64,000 nucleotides of DNA from Lumbricus rubellus (lineage: Eukaryota > Annelida > Clitellata > Crassiclitellata > Lumbricidae): assembly GCA_945859605.1 (NCBI GenBank), contig OX243821.1:2639376-2703375 (forward strand), read 5' to 3'. Under the pieces are notes generated by a model. The model had not been told where the DNA came from and searched no databases. It saw only the letters and a program-made list of their open reading frames with translations. Shown here piece after piece: positions 41,641-52,410 of the stretch (positions are counted from its first letter, which is position 1; each line of letters begins with the position of its first letter). Position numbers and translations under genes: made by a program.

Positions 41641-42260
41641 TTAGTGTCGCCCTCCTCCTTTGCCCATACATGGCACTGGCTCTTCCACAATAGCATAGCA
41701 TTTGCGTGGACTTGACATGGTATGGTTGCAATAGCAAGTGTTACAAGTAGACAGTTACTGTAGTTGTAGTATAGCTTCAGTTTAATACCCACGGTGTGGT
41801 GACGAAGATTTTCAGCAGCTTTGACCTCTGCCTATCTACTCTGTTTTTATTAAGCGCCTGTCAAAAAGGTAGTTCCAGCGAGTTAGTTTTGTGGGCGCTG
41901 TATAAGTACCGAAATTACGATTACGATGTTGCCATTGGTTTGTTACTGAAGTAATTTACTGGAAATATTAGCTTATTAGTCTCCGTAATGTCTTTATTTG
42001 TCTTTCTTTGCCCTTTTCCGCAAGCGTTTGAAAATCATTCTCTTTTATTGTGGTTTGGTGTCAGGTCGGGAGTGCCTCTGATGAGTTCTCTTGAAGTGGC
42101 GCTATATAATTGTTCGATTACAATTACAATTACTATTATTTTGTGGTCGTAGTCTCTGCGCAGTGACGCGTTTTCATTTCAGAGATGAATAGCCTCTCGG
42201 GAGCGCTTCTGAGTAGGAATCTTGAAAAGGCGCTATAACAAGTGCACATGTATACAATAT
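41641..42260 (+). repeat. Family E copy
   Basis: GTCGCCCTCCTCCTTTGCC, CTCTTCCACAATAGCATAGC, TTTGACCTCTGCCTATC, GGAGTGCCTCTGATGAG, GGCGCTATATAATTG and AGGCGCTATAACAAGTGC. Confidence 0.65.
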
Positions 42261-42960
42261 TATGCACTGATTCATTTCAACAATAACTGGAACAACAACA
42301 CTTTCACGATGACGGCGACTGCTGTTTACACACCTTTTATTTTAATTGTAGTCCTACTATTTTAATACACCAGATTTTTGACGCTATGTATCGGACTTTC
42401 TCTTAAGCACCTTTGAAACGTTTCTCATTAGTGATATATATAGGCATGGGACGCTATTCGATGTTGGGTGCATCCAAATTACCGATCATTTATAACTATT
42501 ATAGTCACGGTATAATTTATTCATCTTTGATGCCAAAATAATCCTCTTTTAGAGTGACTAAATCGTTTTTCTTACGCACCTTTTAAACGTTTCTCACTTG
42601 TGATATATGCGACGCTATTCAATGTTGGGTGCATCCAAATTACCGATCATTTGCATTTATTTTAGTAACGGTATAATTTATTCATCCTTGATGCCAAAAT
42701 GATCATCTTTTAGATGAGACATTTAGATAATATTAACATTCAACGACATTTTCACAGCATGGATCATTAGTGTCGCCCTCCTCTTTTATCAATGCTCGGC
42801 ACTGGCTCTTCCACAGTAGCATATCAGTGTTGTGGGCTTGACATCTACTGGTTACAAGTAGACAGTGGTGGTGGTCGTAATTTCAGTTTGACGTCATTAG
42901 CGACGCCCTCCTCCTTCATCTAGGCTAGGGACTGGCACTGGCAGAGTGCAACCAGTGGCG
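42261..42960 (+). repeat. Family E extension with internal duplication and empty site
   Basis: GCATCCAAATTACCGATCATTT and AACGTTTCTCA...GTGATATAT occur twice (about 42395-42540 and 42575-42710), a tandem duplication of about 180 bp. At 42855-42872 the sequence ACAAGTAGACAGTGGTGG is the unoccupied counterpart of the target of the 26.4-29.3 kb transposon. Confidence 0.65.
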
Positions 42961-43486
42961 AAATGGCTGATAACAACGAAATGAAAATGAATGATCAACG
43001 GCGACGAATATTTGCGTCATCTGTCAATTGGACAAAAGCTGACTCACTTATATTTATTTACTGTGAAAATCTTTATTTAAAGGTGTCTTGTAAGTCCAAA
43101 AAGCGGCTATTATTCTTAGTTCAGATTTTATTTTGGAGTGTGAAATTATTACAGTGGCGTTTCAGTGTCAATATTTTTTCAGCAGGCTGCGGACCGGGGT
43201 GCCGAAGGGGTCTCGGCATAATGGAGTAATGATCCTGGAAGAGTTGGATTAAGCCGAAAATCGAAAAGAGTCGCATCATTTTGACGGTATGACGGTTTTT
43301 TAGTCGTCATCCGTTTAAACGCCCAAAATTTGTCTACTTTTATATAAAAATAACCATAATCATAAATTTTATTGAAACCCAGCTAACAATATTGATATCG
43401 AAAAGAAAACCACACAAGTACCATTTAAGGCAAGCTATCTACAATGAATATCACTCCAATCACAAAATTATTCATCAGTACGCACT
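42961..43486 (-). repeat. Family A inverted and dispersed block
   Basis: Box TTTAAAGGTGTCTTGTAAG (43077), GTGAAATTATTACAGTGGCG, GCGGACCGGGGTGCCGAAGG. 43280-43470 repeats 36320-36480. An 88-codon + frame crosses the boundary and is not coding. Confidence 0.6.
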
Positions 43487-44802
43487 TTATTTAGCAGGGC
43501 TTTTTTTAAAAAAAATTTAGAACTGCACAACTTCCCCAGCCTTGTCAACTGCACAAATCCATTTAGAACTACACATTTTTGTCATAATTTTTGAAGATAG
43601 CCAGGATTTGATTTCAGGGGTGTTTCTTCGCCGAAGACACCTTTTTTTAGTTGTCAAAATTTCTAAATTTCTAAATACACCTTTTTAGTTGTCAACATTT
43701 CGAAAGACGCCTTATTCTAGTCGTCAAAATTTCTGAAGATACCTCTTATCAGATGCTTAGATTACTAAAGACACCTTTTTTTAGTTTTCAAGATTTCCAA
43801 AGACAATTTTTTTAGTTGTCAAAAATTCAGAAGCCATCTTTTATAGTTGCCAAAATTTCTGAAGACTCCTTTTTCAGTCGTCACAATTTCTGAAGACACC
43901 TTGTTTTAGTTGTCAAAATTTCTCATAACATCTTTTTTAGTTGTCAAAATTTCTGTAGACACCTTTTTTACTCGTCAGAATTTCTCAAGACACCTTTTAA
44001 GATGTCAAAATTTATGAAAACATCTTTCTTTAGTTGTCAAAATTTCTGAAGACACCTTTTTTAGTTCTGAAAATTTCTAAAGACACCTTTTTTAGTTCTC
44101 AAAATTTCTGAAGACATTTTTTTTGTGTGTGAAAATTTCTAAAGACACCCTTTTTTAGTTGTCAAAATTTTTGAAGACACCTTTTTTAGTTGAGATAATT
44201 TCTGAAGACACTTGTTTTTAGTGTAAAAATTTGTAAAGACACCATTTTAGTTGTAAAAATTTCAGGACACATTATTTTAGTCGACAAAATTCCTGAAACA
44301 TCTTTTTTTAGTTTCCAGAATTTATGAAGACACCGTTTTTAGTCTTCCGTTCCCATAGTGTAGTTTCTACAACGTATAATCCATAATTAACACCGGAAGG
44401 TGTTGTGAATAGTTACACTTAGCACTTGCGACCGACGTTGACGAAATACTAGAAAAGGACAGTAAAGACTGCTTCAATTACTTTATCGGTGGTCCGCTTA
44501 CACTACTAGACATAATTATTGACAAGTCTTTAACAAATAATATTTGCCATATTATGTGATCTGAAACTTTATATTGGTTTTCAAAGGTTATAGATGCACA
44601 CTTCAATCACAAAACTTGCAATACGCCTACAATAAGCTTATCTGAATGTCTTTTTACAATAGCGTACTATTCTAAATCGGAAGACATGGAACTTTAAAAA
44701 ATATTTTTTAACTGCACAAAATTGCTTTTACAACTGCACAAATCCATTTTAGAACTGCACATTTTGTGTAGAACTGCACGTTAAAAAAGCCCTGTTATTT
44801 AG
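43487..44802. mobile_element. hAT non-autonomous element carrying a 31-bp minisatellite
   Basis: TTATTTAG is duplicated at 43487-43494 and 44795-44802. The element (43495-44794, 1300 bp) has termini CAGGGCTTTTTTTAA and its complement TTAAAAAAGCCCTG. Both subterminal regions repeat AACTGCACAAATCCAT and AGAACTGCAC, likely transposase-binding sites. The middle holds the minisatellite and about 350 bp of unique sequence. No transposase frame is present. Features fit hAT: 8-bp duplication and CAGGG terminus. Confidence 0.88.
43630..44345. repeat. 31-bp minisatellite, about 23 units
   Basis: The unit is GAAGACACCTTTTTTAG followed by TTGTCAAAATTTCT. Copies vary by a few bases and small indels, none identical over long runs, so the array is old. 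The unit resembles ACTAAAAAAGGTTGTCAAC repeats at 47.8 kb read on the other strand. Confidence 0.9.
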
Positions 44803-45130
44803 CTCGCAAATTCTCTTTATCGTTCAATTAATTGGTTTTTCGATACGACAATGGTTCACAAAAACAATCTGGATTTAAAGATGTCTAATTTTGCCGATTT
44901 CGTTTGTTTTCTATGGTGTTGAATCTATGGAGGGATATAATGGTGCTTAGTTGTCTTGTTAGGCAAATAAAGACATGTTCGATCCTCTTGGATGGTTGCT
45001 GTTTATTACTAGGTCCATGTGATTCAAGTCCTTTTGCTCAGTTATTCTCTTTCATCGATGGAAACTTTGCATCATTAAGTTAATAAATGACTAGTGGTGG
45101 TGGGGTGTTGGCAGCATTAGCGGTATATCA
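44803..45130 (+). repeat. Family B-related SINE
   Basis: GTGTTGAATCTATGGAGGG, TGGTGCTTAGTTGTCTTG, a B-box remnant GTTCGATCCTC and GATTCAAGTCCTTTTGCTC follow the order of 15172-15370. Confidence 0.5.
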
Positions 45131-45600
45131 AGACTAAAAATTATGTCAAAAATAATAATTGTTGAAAATGAGTTGACAGAAGCATTTATAAACTTGAAAA
45201 GCGTTGTTTTAAAGGTGTCTAATTTTGTCTTCTCGTGTGTTCTTTTATTGGGGTTTAACACCATCTTGCGGCAAACAAGGCCGTTCAATATCGACCTTGA
45301 GATTTTGTCTAAGCATATCGCAGCACAATTCAACGAATGTGACTTACTTATATAAACTGATTAATTTTTTTTTAAAGGTGGTTTAGACCAAGGGTTGCTA
45401 TCACGCTTTGTTCAGATTTTATATATAATATTCTGAGGGTGAAATATCAGTGGCAATATTTTTCGGCAGATTGCGGGTCAGGGTGCCGAAGGGACATCAG
45501 CAAAATGATCGGGGAGGGGGGCTGGATTAGCCCGCCCCAGAAAAATCTTTGCAGAATTAAATCGTTAATGGTTTTGTTTTAGCATCCAACCTGAACTGAC
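45131..45600 (-). repeat. Family A, inverted, with paired core boxes
   Basis: Boxes at about 45212 and 45375. Between them the minus-strand tail GTTTGCCGCAAGATGGTGTT (45258-45277). 5' block ends near 45570 (TTAACGATTTAATTCTGC on the minus strand). Confidence 0.65.
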
Positions 45601-45775
45601 AAATGTGATAAAAAAAATGTTGAGTAAAACTGTTGGCCCAGTTGGCCCAAGACCATATAATAACAACAATGATGCCCATAAAACGATGGGCTTTAATTTT
45701 GAACGAATTCGTCCGTTGCAAATTCGCACCTTCTTATAATTATAATTATTATTTTCCAATTAAAATATACGTCAT
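45601..45775. repeat. Family G fragment
   Basis: GACCATATAATAACAACAATG, TGGGCTTTAATTTTGAACG, GCAAATTCGCACCTTCTTAT repeats 15890-16000. Confidence 0.55.
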
Positions 45776-46017
45776 CACTACCACTACCACCACCACCACA
45801 ACCAATACCACCACCACCATCAACACCACCAACACCACTTCCAACACCACCACTACCAAAAGCTCCAACACCACCACCACCAACAACACCAAGACCACCC
45901 GCACTGTTACCATCACCATCACCACCAGCACCAGCACCACCCCCACTACTACAACTTCTACTACCAACACCACCACCACCACCACCACCACCACCACCAC
46001 CACCACCACCACCACAT
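45776..46017. repeat. ACC compound microsatellite
   Basis: About 80 ACC/ACA/CCA units with many substitutions, and a pure ACC run at 45970-46013. Glycine-, valine- and threonine-rich frames on both strands (up to 184 codons) come from the repeat. Confidence 0.9.
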
Positions 46018-46300
46018 AAGCTTAAACCACTTCTAAACTTATTATTACTAAGAATAGGGCCTTCACTCATGTGACATTTTCGAATGACTTGCATGCTGTC
46101 TATATTGATAGTGGGAAATGGTTGCCCATTATAACTGTAACTTAGTGGAAATGGAGACTCCGTGACGGTGGCGGCATTAGCTGCAGTAGACAGATTGTGA
46201 TGGTTGTAATCAAAAACATTTAGTAATTCGTTAATTGACGGATGCATTTAAAAGCTTTTGGAAGGCTATTTAATGGTGTCTAAATTTTAGTAGAATAGGC
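46018..46300. repeat. Family B relic and core box
   Basis: GGGAAATGGTTGCCCATTATAA resembles a B head; GGAGACTCCGTGACGGTGG precedes CTATTTAATGGTGTCTAAAT, a mutated box at about 46267. Confidence 0.45.
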
Positions 46301-47269
46301 TTAACCCTCAGGCTACCAAGCTTTTTTTGTAACACTGACTACCAAGAAGGGGGTGGTTACCACCCCCCCCTGGATTTTGGGTTTGGTTTGAGATATCATA
46401 ACTTGTAATACACCTATGGATTCAGCATTCATTTCTGCACAAAATGGTATATTTAGGTTTAAAATATATGAAAGCACCCCGAAGTTATGAATTTTTTACC
46501 GTAGGCACCCGTCGATTCCACAAAATATAAGCAAAATATTAGATTCTGTGTGTTTTTAACATAATTTATTTAATTGAAAATAGTTTACATATTATAAAGT
46601 CCAATATTCAACTATAAAAACTAGTAATAAGTTAGTTTTAGTTACAATAAAAAGAGAAAAAACATGCTGAAAAACGTTTACGCAGACTTATCGGTTTGCG
46701 TTGTAAAAAAACCCAACATTTTCACACATTTAAATTTATTTTGAGCACTTCCGGTCATCAAATGTCAAATTAATTGGTATCAAAAAATAGCCCTGAATGC
46801 CCTCTATAGAATGACATAATTTATTTCTCTTAAAAAATTAATTATGAATAATTTTTAATAGGAAAAACATGAAAATGTTATGAAAATAAAACACCTTTAT
46901 TTATATTTTAATTTATTTTGAGCACTTCCGGTTGTCCAAAGACAACTCCGTGACCACCACAATGTAGCCCCACATTCCCTCTACAGAATGGTGTAATTGG
47001 TGTCTCTTCATGTCAAAGGACGGATAAGATACAGCCGATAATCTAAGGGGGGGTGGTATCCACCCCCCCCCCTGGTGCCTCGGGTATATCGGGTATAACT
47101 TTTGAATGGTATGGTATATCCTCACACATTTTAGCTCAAAATGTGTGCAAATGAATCATCTACAGCTACCTAAAACGTCAAAATTTTATTCCTAACGAAA
47201 AAAGTTTGATTTGGAAAAAACCTAGGGGGGGTGGATACCACCCCCCCCCCCTGGTAGCCCGAGGGTTAA
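46301..47269. mobile_element. piggyBac-like MITE, copy 1
   Basis: TTAA flanks 46305-47265. The termini are CCCTCAGGCTACCA and its inverted partner TGGTAGCCCGAGGG. TTAA target sites and CCC starts are hallmarks of piggyBac-type elements (also possible in Kolobok). Inside are G/C tracts such as GGGGGTGGTTACCACCCCC and two related modules starting TTTTGAGCACTTCCGGT (46737 and 46914). A nearly identical copy is at 52665-53659. No transposase is encoded; the 70-codon minus frame sits in the second module in both copies but has no known domain. Confidence 0.88.
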
Positions 47270-47592
47270 TTCAGATGGTTGTGACAAAAACTAAATAGCA
47301 ACATAATTGATGAATCGCGAATTGACGAAAGAATTTAACAGCATTGATAAAATTATTTAAGGGTGTCTAAATATGTATTGGTTAGAGAATCTGCCTTGTA
47401 ACACGGAGTCTCATTTAGATTCTCTAAAATTTTTGTGACTCAAATCCTTCACTCACAATTACTTAGCGCCATTGTTGGAGCATCGTAATTGTGTCTATTA
47501 TGGTGCTTAAGTAATAATAAGTGGAGGTGGTGGGGGAGGGGGTTGCAGCATTAAAGATGGAACGACGGACGACTATGACAATATCTACCACC
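47270..47592. repeat. Family B relic and core box
   Basis: GAATCGCGAATTGACG, TTATTTAAGGGTGTCTAAATA (47358), ACTTAGCGCCATTGTTGG. No gene. Confidence 0.45.
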
Positions 47593-47996
47593 GTCACTTA
47601 CATGGGCGGAGTTTATCAGGGACTAGGGGCAGCTAAGATCACCTCCCCAAGAAAACCCGGATTGATTTTTTACCATGAAAATAGTATATTTTTCGGGGTT
47701 GCCCCCTCCCTCACAAGAAGGCCCAGTCTCGAAGATATCTTGGGGAAAATGGCCTTTTTACAAGCGGAACTTCAATCGAATGACTAAAAAAGGTCATCAA
47801 CTTTTGGCCGAGAAAATACTATGTTTTTTTAAATGAGATTTCGATTTTCGATGACTAAAAAAGGTTGTCAACTTTTTTTGGCCGAGAAAATACTATGTTT
47901 TTTTATGAGATTTCGATTTTCGATGACTAAAAAAGGTTGTCAACTTTTTCAACCAAAGCCCAAAAACGGAAATCTCACTCCGCCCATGATCACTTG
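47593..47996. mobile_element. Small inverted-repeat element with tandem interior
   Basis: Termini CATGGGCGGAGT (47601) and ACTCCGCCCATG (to 47988) are inverted. Flanks GTCACTTA and ATCACTTG share TCACTT, a likely 8-bp target duplication with two changes. The interior has three tandem units of GACTAAAAAAGGTTGTCAAC plus GGCCGAGAAAATACTATG. The 88-codon + frame has no recognisable domain. Confidence 0.65.
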
Positions 47997-48259
47997 TTAA
48001 CATTTTGTTTTTTAACGACACTGCCATTTCAAAGATGATCAGTGTCGCACTCTTCCGGAGCTTCGTAATAATATAGCGGAGCTTCATAAATGATTAGTGT
48101 TGATGGTGGCAGCGTTAGCAGTAAGAGGGATAGTGACGGTTTTCATTGGTGACTGATTCCAACATTGACCGTGAGTCGACAGAAGTATTTAATAGCCTGT
48201 TGAAAATTATTTAAAGGTGTCTAAATAATATTTTACATTCGCTCTTTTATATAGTGTTA
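47997..48259 (+). repeat. Family B body and core box
   Basis: GCGGAGCTTCATAAATGATTAG at about 48077; AATTATTTAAAGGTGTCTAAA at 48207. Confidence 0.55.
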
Positions 48260-48864
48260 AACAAAAAAAAGGTGCAACTCTGAATTTTAAAAAGGCGCTA
48301 TTCAATCGAAACGAAAGGCTATGAAAATCTAGACTGAAAATTTCTCTCAGAAATACCTCCTTTTTTAGGGGGACGAAGGTTCTACGCTTGAAATTTCTGA
48401 TGATATTTTATAGTCTTTCGTAAAAAGTGTTAAAATGTTTACTTTTTATGGTACAATTTTCTGATGACCTCTTAAAACTTTTCACTACAAATTCTTTTAT
48501 TGTCTTTCATCTGTTCTTATCTGGAAAATCCGTGAAAACCTCCGTGCCAAAAAAGCTAGATCCGGGTAGAAACCTAGAAACCTAGGCAGGACAGAAAAAC
48601 ATAGATCTACAGTAGTGGCCATATTATAATAATAATATGGCCACTACTGTATATAATTATGTGGAAACAACCATGAATAGCGTCCCTGGTGGTGATGATG
48701 ACGGTGCCAGTTGCAATATATCAATAATGATGGTTGTTGCTATAAAGTTAACAGAGGTTCCTAAACATTGACTAGCCGTGAATAGACGAAAATATTTAAC
48801 ACACGAGAAATTTATTTAAAGGTGTCTAAATAATGTTTTTTTGTTTCTTTGACATCTTGGGGCA
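48260..48864. repeat. Family H and core box
   Basis: AAGGTGCAACTCTGAATTTT, GATGATATTTTATAGTC, AACATAGATCTACAG. The H line is broken by the hairpin at 48608. Box TTTAAAGGTGTCTAAATAATG at about 48817. Confidence 0.6.
48606..48653. mobile_element. 44-bp perfect hairpin, possible minimal mariner MITE
   Basis: The 20-bp arm TACAGTAGTGGCCATATTAT (48608-48627), a 4-nt spacer and its exact complement (48632-48651) interrupt a family H copy at AGATC. The outer TA on both sides fits a Tc1/mariner target, making this two fused terminal repeats with no interior. Confidence 0.65.
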
Positions 48865-49040
48865 AACAAAAAAGGAAGGCCGCATCGTGAGTGGACGGAT
48901 GACATAGCAAATTTTATTCTAATGAATTATCTCTCGCATTTACTATAGTGCCCATTCCAGCTCCCTATTCAGAGGCGCTCCCAAGACAAACTCGAGATGA
49001 GAGACACTGCGAAGAATGCATCGGAAACCTACGGTCATTC
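48865..49040 (+). pseudogene. LINE C-terminal relic, split by a family E tail fragment
   Basis: CATCGTGAGTGGACGGATGAC encodes W-T-D-D; the continuation GAGAGACACTGCGAAGAATGC matches 56955-56975. Between them is ATTCAGAGGCGCTCCC, an inverted SINE/LINE tail fragment. Confidence 0.45.
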
Positions 49041-49063
49041 AGCTGCTGCTGATGGTGGTGATG

Positions 49064-49095
<32 letters not shown>

Positions 49096-49330
49096 AATTA
49101 TGATGATGATGACGAGGATGACGCTGCAGCTAACGATAACGATAGTATCAATAAGTTATGCAACAATCTTAATTAACATCGATCTTTACTAACTAACATA
49201 ACAGACAACCTGCAGCTATACACGGCGCTAAAGGCAGCATAATTATACAAAGCACGTATGCCCTACGGGGCGCGAACTCGTTACCCCTCGCTCTCCATTG
49301 TTAGCGTGTTAACCCATGCGCTAACATACC
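49041..49330 (+). repeat. GAT array, 3' flank and family D
   Basis: GGTGGTGATGATGATGATG and degenerate GAT/GAC units to 49130, then TTATGCAACAATCTTAATT, CCTGCAGCTATACACGGCGC and the tRNA-like segment (49262-49320, minus strand). Confidence 0.65.
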
Positions 49331-49920
49331 CGACTAGAGTGAACAACATGAGATCATGGACGCAACTATCAATTAAATAATTGACGAATGTAGAAAAGAA
49401 TAGACAACTTTGAAGAATGCTTACAAGTACATGTACACTACGATGATTGAGAAAAGAACCGTGCCAGACATAAAACATCTACCTCTTGCATGAAGCTAAC
49501 TTACATATATATAAACCCTTTAAGATATCACTTAAAGGTGTTTAGATAGGATGCTTGTACACAACGATGGCTGAGAACAGAGCAGAAAAAGACATAAAAT
49601 AATCATAATCAACATTTTGCATGATGCTGACTTTTTTATATATACCGTTTAAATTTTCACTTAAAGGTGTTTCAATTCCAAAAGCGAATATTATGCTTAG
49701 TTCAGATTTTATTGTTGGGTGTGAAATCTTCACAATGACGTTTCAGTGGCAATTTTTTTTATGAAGTCGTGAGTCAGAGTTTCGAAAGTCGACGGACAAA
49801 TTTAATAGCCAGTGGAATCTTATTTAAAGGTGTCCAAATAATACGTTTAGCTAGCTACGTTATTTAAAGCGAACCTATGCTTTTACATCAGAAAATGTCT
49901 TCCATTACAGATTTTAAAGC
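49331..49920 (-). repeat. Three core boxes with family A pieces
   Basis: Boxes TTAAAGGTGTTTAGATAG (49532), TTAAAGGTGTTTCAATTC (49661) and TTTAAAGGTGTCCAAATA (49824), spaced about 130 and 163 bp. GACATAAAACATC and GACATAAAATAATC flanks match 57395-57405, the target region of the later LINE insertion. Confidence 0.6.
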
Positions 49921-50300
49921 CAGAGGGTGACTCTGCTTAGGGGGAGACTTTTGATTTGGGGGAGAGGGGGAGACATTTTATCCACGATGGCTGAGAACAG
50001 AACAGAGCAAGACATAAACATTATCCACTAATTGCAAGAAATTGACTCAATTATATATATATATATATACGGTTTAAAAGTAAAAAAGGTGTTCTGATTG
50101 GAAGAATCCAGATTTAACGAGGGCCTGTGACATCAGAGGCCGTTGCCTTCGACAGAAATTTGTTTGTCATAATTAATACAACTGGTTTTCTAAGTCTAGC
50201 AGGGATATTATGTATAGAGCAGACTTAATTTTTTGGGTGTGAAATCTTTACAATGGCGTTTCAGTGGCAATATTTTTATGCTTTGTTGCCTCTCAACCGA
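49921..50300. repeat. Family A and F pieces
   Basis: GCTGAGAACAGAACAGAGC, AAAAAAGGTGTTCTGATTGG (50084), then inverted family F-like CTGTGACATCAGAGGCCG and TGTGAAATCTTTACAATGGC of family A. Confidence 0.5.
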
Positions 50301-50390
50301 CTAATGGTCTTCGCTTCGCTTCCTGGAATGCTCATTATCCTCGGTGACTTCAACGTTCATCATGCTCACGTACTAGGTTAAATCTCGCAG
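50301..50390 (+). pseudogene. LINE endonuclease fragment
   Basis: ATGCTCATTATCCTCGGTGA starts a frame reading MLIILGDFNVHHAHVLG. G-D-F-N is the conserved catalytic-loop motif of AP-type LINE endonucleases. The fragment is under 90 bp and flanked by family A. Confidence 0.5.
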
Positions 50391-50785
50391 TTGATATGAA
50401 CGGCCTTGTTTGCCGCAAGATGTCGTGAAACACTCAGCAAAAACAAATGAAAAGGGCATTATTTAAACACCTTTAAATAATATTAAACAAGCTCTTAAAT
50501 ACTTTGGTCAACTGAAAGCTCATCAATTTAGTTCCCGTTTTAGTTGGCTTTAACTATCACAATAATTACCCAATGCTGCCAACGTCACCAGTAATCATTT
50601 ATGAAGTATCATAATCTAATGACGAAGTAAAATTTTCGGCGCTATATAATATTATAAGAGCGAGTGTAAAGCTTTATTATCTAAAAATTGAAAGTCAATT
50701 GATGAACAATAATAATGCGCAATAGATAATTTTATTACAATGCAAAGGTCAGAGCGAGTGTCAAACGTACTAATGTTATCTAAAA
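50391..50785 (+). repeat. Family A tail, core box, family B and degraded tail
   Basis: TTTGCCGCAAGATGTCGTG (50410-50428), box AAACACCTTTAAATAATA (50468), AATCATTTATGAAGTATC (50594) and GGCGCTATATAATATTATAAG (50639). Confidence 0.6.
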
Positions 50786-50945
50786 ATTGAATGTCATTGC
50801 GATTGTAAAGCTCCGTTGTCGTTCGGATGCTGTAAGATTGTTTTTACTGTACTCTGTACGCTTATCTTATATTGTCGACAACGGCCTTTGTTGTCATAGG
50901 ATGACGTTAAACTTTGGAATAATAATAATAACAATTGGTATTGTA
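50786..50945 (+). repeat. 3' end of an RNase H LINE
   Basis: It matches the 3' ends of the two RNase H LINE copies: CAACGGCCTTTGTTGTCATA, GGATGACGTTAAACTTTGG and an (AAT)n tail at 50918-50933. Only the UTR remains. The 67-codon frame is not coding. Confidence 0.65.
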
Positions 50946-51440
50946 TTATGTTCACTCACGGTCCTAAGCCAAATCTCACAGTTGATATGAACGGCCTTGT
51001 TTGACGCAAGATGTCGCTAAACATTCAAGAAGAAAGTCAGATGTAAGGAAAGTTATTTAGATACCTTTAAAACATTTTCCACAAGCTTTTTAAATGCTTT
51101 GGTCAACTCACGACTCATCAATCTTTCCTTCCCGTCTTAGTTAACGTCAACCTTCACAATTACACTATTGCTAAAGTTGCCACCATCATCACTAATCATT
51201 AATTTATGAAGCTCCACTATCTAATTACGAAGCTCCACACGATGGCGCTGAGTAACTGAATGACTTGAGTCTCAAGGTCCCAATACACAATAGGATCGAA
51301 CCAAGAATCTCGATGTTACAAGGCAGATGGTGTTAACAATGGGCAATCATAGTTACCATATACCACCATCAATGGGGGCAACCTATTAGAAGGCTGAGGA
51401 TATCCGCTACTCAAGAACCCGAAAGACATGTAATTCATTC
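50946..51440 (-). repeat. Family A tail, core box, family B SINE
   Basis: TTTGACGCAAGATGTCGCT, box TTTAGATACCTTTAAAAC (51055) on the + strand. Family B on the minus strand with its tRNA-like head at about 51290-51355 (GCCTTGTAACATCGAGATTC). Confidence 0.6.
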
Positions 51441-51794
51441 AAAAAGGCCACAGGGTTAGAGATCTTTGCGTATAGCAGAAGGCCTAGTAAGTTTAGTTCT
51501 AATGTAAGTTTAATAATGACGACGACGACGACGAAGGTGAAGAATTCCACGGTGAAGGTGATAATGATGAAATGATGATAATAATTTTGTTTGTTTCGAT
51601 TTGTCTTCCTTTTTTATTTGATCCTTCCGAACATTAATGTCTTGATTTTAGTCGTCTTTCATTCTGTATAATAATAATTATTATAATTTATGACCAAAGA
51701 ATTTTGTCACTTATAACGAATAAACCGTGAGTCGACGGAAGCTTTTAAATAGCATAATGTACAATTTTTCAAAGGTGTCCAGAATTATATTTTT
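51441..51794. repeat. LINE relic and core box
   Basis: GACGACGACGACG near 51519 and GATAATGATGAAATGATG are short GAC/GAT runs. CCTTTTTTATTTGATCC to TGTCTTGATTTTAG repeats 23185-23215. Box TTCAAAGGTGTCCAGAAT at 51768. Confidence 0.5.
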
Positions 51795-51960
51795 ACATCA
51801 TTCATTCTTTCATTCATTCATTCATTCATTCACTTATTCGTTCATTCATTCGTCCATTAATTCATTGTATGATATAGCGCTCCTTCAAGAAAACTACTCA
51901 GTGGTGCTCCCAGCCCAGCCACGGTGAAAGAAAGAAGACTTGAGATATTTATGAAACAAA
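51795..51960 (-). repeat. L2-like 3' tail with TTCA microsatellite
   Basis: TTCATTCA units (51800-51870) continue into TGATATAGCGCTCCTTCAAG and GGTGCTCCCAGCCCAGCC, homologous to 23376-23600. Confidence 0.65.
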
Positions 51961-52410
51961 GTTTGACTGGTCACATGTAGTAAATGAAGCTTTGAAGGAA
52001 ATTCATGTCAGATTGACGGCCATACAATCGAGTTTTTCATTCAGTGTTTAACGACCAGGGATGCCAGGGATGCCACTCTGAGTTTAAAAAAGATCTGATC
52101 CGATCGATTAAAAAGGATAGAAAAAGCTAGATTGAGGATTTGTCTCAGACATTTTTTGGTTGAGGGTGGGGTGAAGGTTCTAAGGCTCTAAGCTGTAAAT
52201 TTCTGATGATCTTTTTTAGTCTTTCGGTATAAGTGTGAAAATATTTACTTTTCCGCTCAAATTTTCTGAATACCTTTTTTTCACAACAAATCTATCGATC
52301 TCTTTTATCGTCTTTCATTTGCTTTTATCTGAAAATGCATGAAAATTTCAGGACCGAAAAAACATAGATCTAAGTGGAAACATCCATGATTGGCATCCTG
52401 ATGATGATTG
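51961..52410. repeat. Family H copy
   Basis: CCAGGGATGCCAGGGATGCC (local duplication), GATTAAAAAGGATAGAAAA, GATGATCTTTTTTAGTC, AACATAGATCTAAGTGGAAA. Confidence 0.6.

Noticed and set aside
45633..46247. Glycine-rich 184-codon and threonine-rich 128-codon frames
   Set aside because: Generated by the ACC array; flanks are family G and B repeats.
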